DNA from: Flaccisagitta enflata | Lineage: Eukaryota; Chaetognatha; Sagittoidea; Aphragmophora | Length of the DNA stretch: 64,000 nucleotides | Assembly (NCBI GenBank): GCA_965153355.1 | Contig: OZ231126.1 | Span: 34,038,001 to 34,102,000, forward strand | Direction of reading: 5' to 3' | In this document: in pieces, positions 63,838 to 64,000 of the stretch | Layout: each line of letters opens with the position of its first letter | Position numbering within the stretch: the stretch's first letter is position 1 | Made by a program: the position numbers and the translations under genes | Notes under the pieces: generated by a model | What the model was told of the DNA's origin: nothing | The model's database searches: none | The model's input: only the letters and a program-made list of their open reading frames with translations

Positions 63838-64000
63838 CTTATCTAAAGCAGATGAAGTACAGTGGGACCCCGGCTCCATAACAATGCCTTTAAAGGAGTG
63901 ACGCCTGTAAAGGGCAAGATACTCAAGTAAAAAAAAACCTCTATTTGGCGCCATTTGAAATTAAGAATTTAACCCTTTCTTAGCTATGAATTTTAAAAAA
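63838..64000. repeat. 60 bp direct repeat (right copy) and following dispersed repeat
   Basis: Repeats 58368-58427, then continues GGAGTGACGCCTGTAAAGGG and AAGATACTCAAGT as in 57330-57370, and CTCTATTTGGCGCCATTTGA as at 55612. The window ends inside it. Confidence 0.85.

Overview
This window looks like intergenic and intronic DNA from a repeat-rich eukaryote, most likely an invertebrate animal. That placement is an inference from GT-AG splice signals, symmetric phase-1 exons, several TA-flanked Tc1/mariner- or pogo-like miniature elements and very long simple repeats. There are no bacterial operons, ribosome binding sites, tRNA or rRNA genes, or CRISPR arrays. Almost every long open frame here is a translated microsatellite. 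I cannot name the species.

The dominant feature is one family of short elements, called here T-run elements (TRE; working name). I count about 40 copies or fragments in both orientations. In the head-to-tail orientation (strand + below) a copy starts at a run of T followed by a hairpin such as AGTCGCG-TGC-TA-CGCGACT. It continues with a conserved 'CTCTACAACCCGCTTTGTC' or 'CTCTTATAGAGGC' block, an array of GGTCCGTC units and a variable body. It ends with a tail holding a word complementary to the head (GCACGCGACT) and 'GTATCCGGCCTTG' directly before T residues. Four copies can be compared with an empty site elsewhere in this window. Some copies carry private arrays as cargo (AACATTTTTT, GTCATTTTAA, GGGTATTTTT, GTAAGTAT). 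A second related group, called here FB, has long inverted ends (GGGCAGCGGCCCC) around inverted arrays of 20-21 bp units; two FB copies sit inside TREs.

Layout. 0-24 kb: TREs, TA-flanked palindromic elements (3.0, 6.2, 21.0 kb), a 0.95 kb palindrome (11.2-12.2 kb), an FB nested in a TRE (19.1 kb), and long CT, CA, TTG and CTTT tracts. 24-39 kb: a small TA element with a decayed transposase N-terminus (24.8 kb), a 1.6 kb repeat (28.6 kb) with an inverted partner at 41.1 kb, a possible terminal exon on + (33.6 kb), a second TRE/FB nest (35.8 kb) and a 276 bp palindrome (38.7 kb). 39-58 kb: the only convincing coding signal, six candidate exons on the minus strand. In 5'-to-3' order they are two Ser/Thr/Pro-rich exons (57.9 and 56.3 kb), a coiled-coil exon (53.6 kb), an Asp-rich exon (51.6 kb), a second coiled-coil exon homologous to the first (49.3 kb) and a Lys/Glu-plus-polyQ exon (40.1-39.0 kb). 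All six have phase-1 acceptors and the first five have phase-1 donors, so they could be spliced together. I do not recognise the protein. 58-64 kb: a 5.4 kb block of short arrays and a 3.3 kb palindrome sitting inside a GTAAGTAT array.

Most of this interpretation was done by eye without any search, so repeat boundaries are approximate to a few bases and exon calls are hypotheses.
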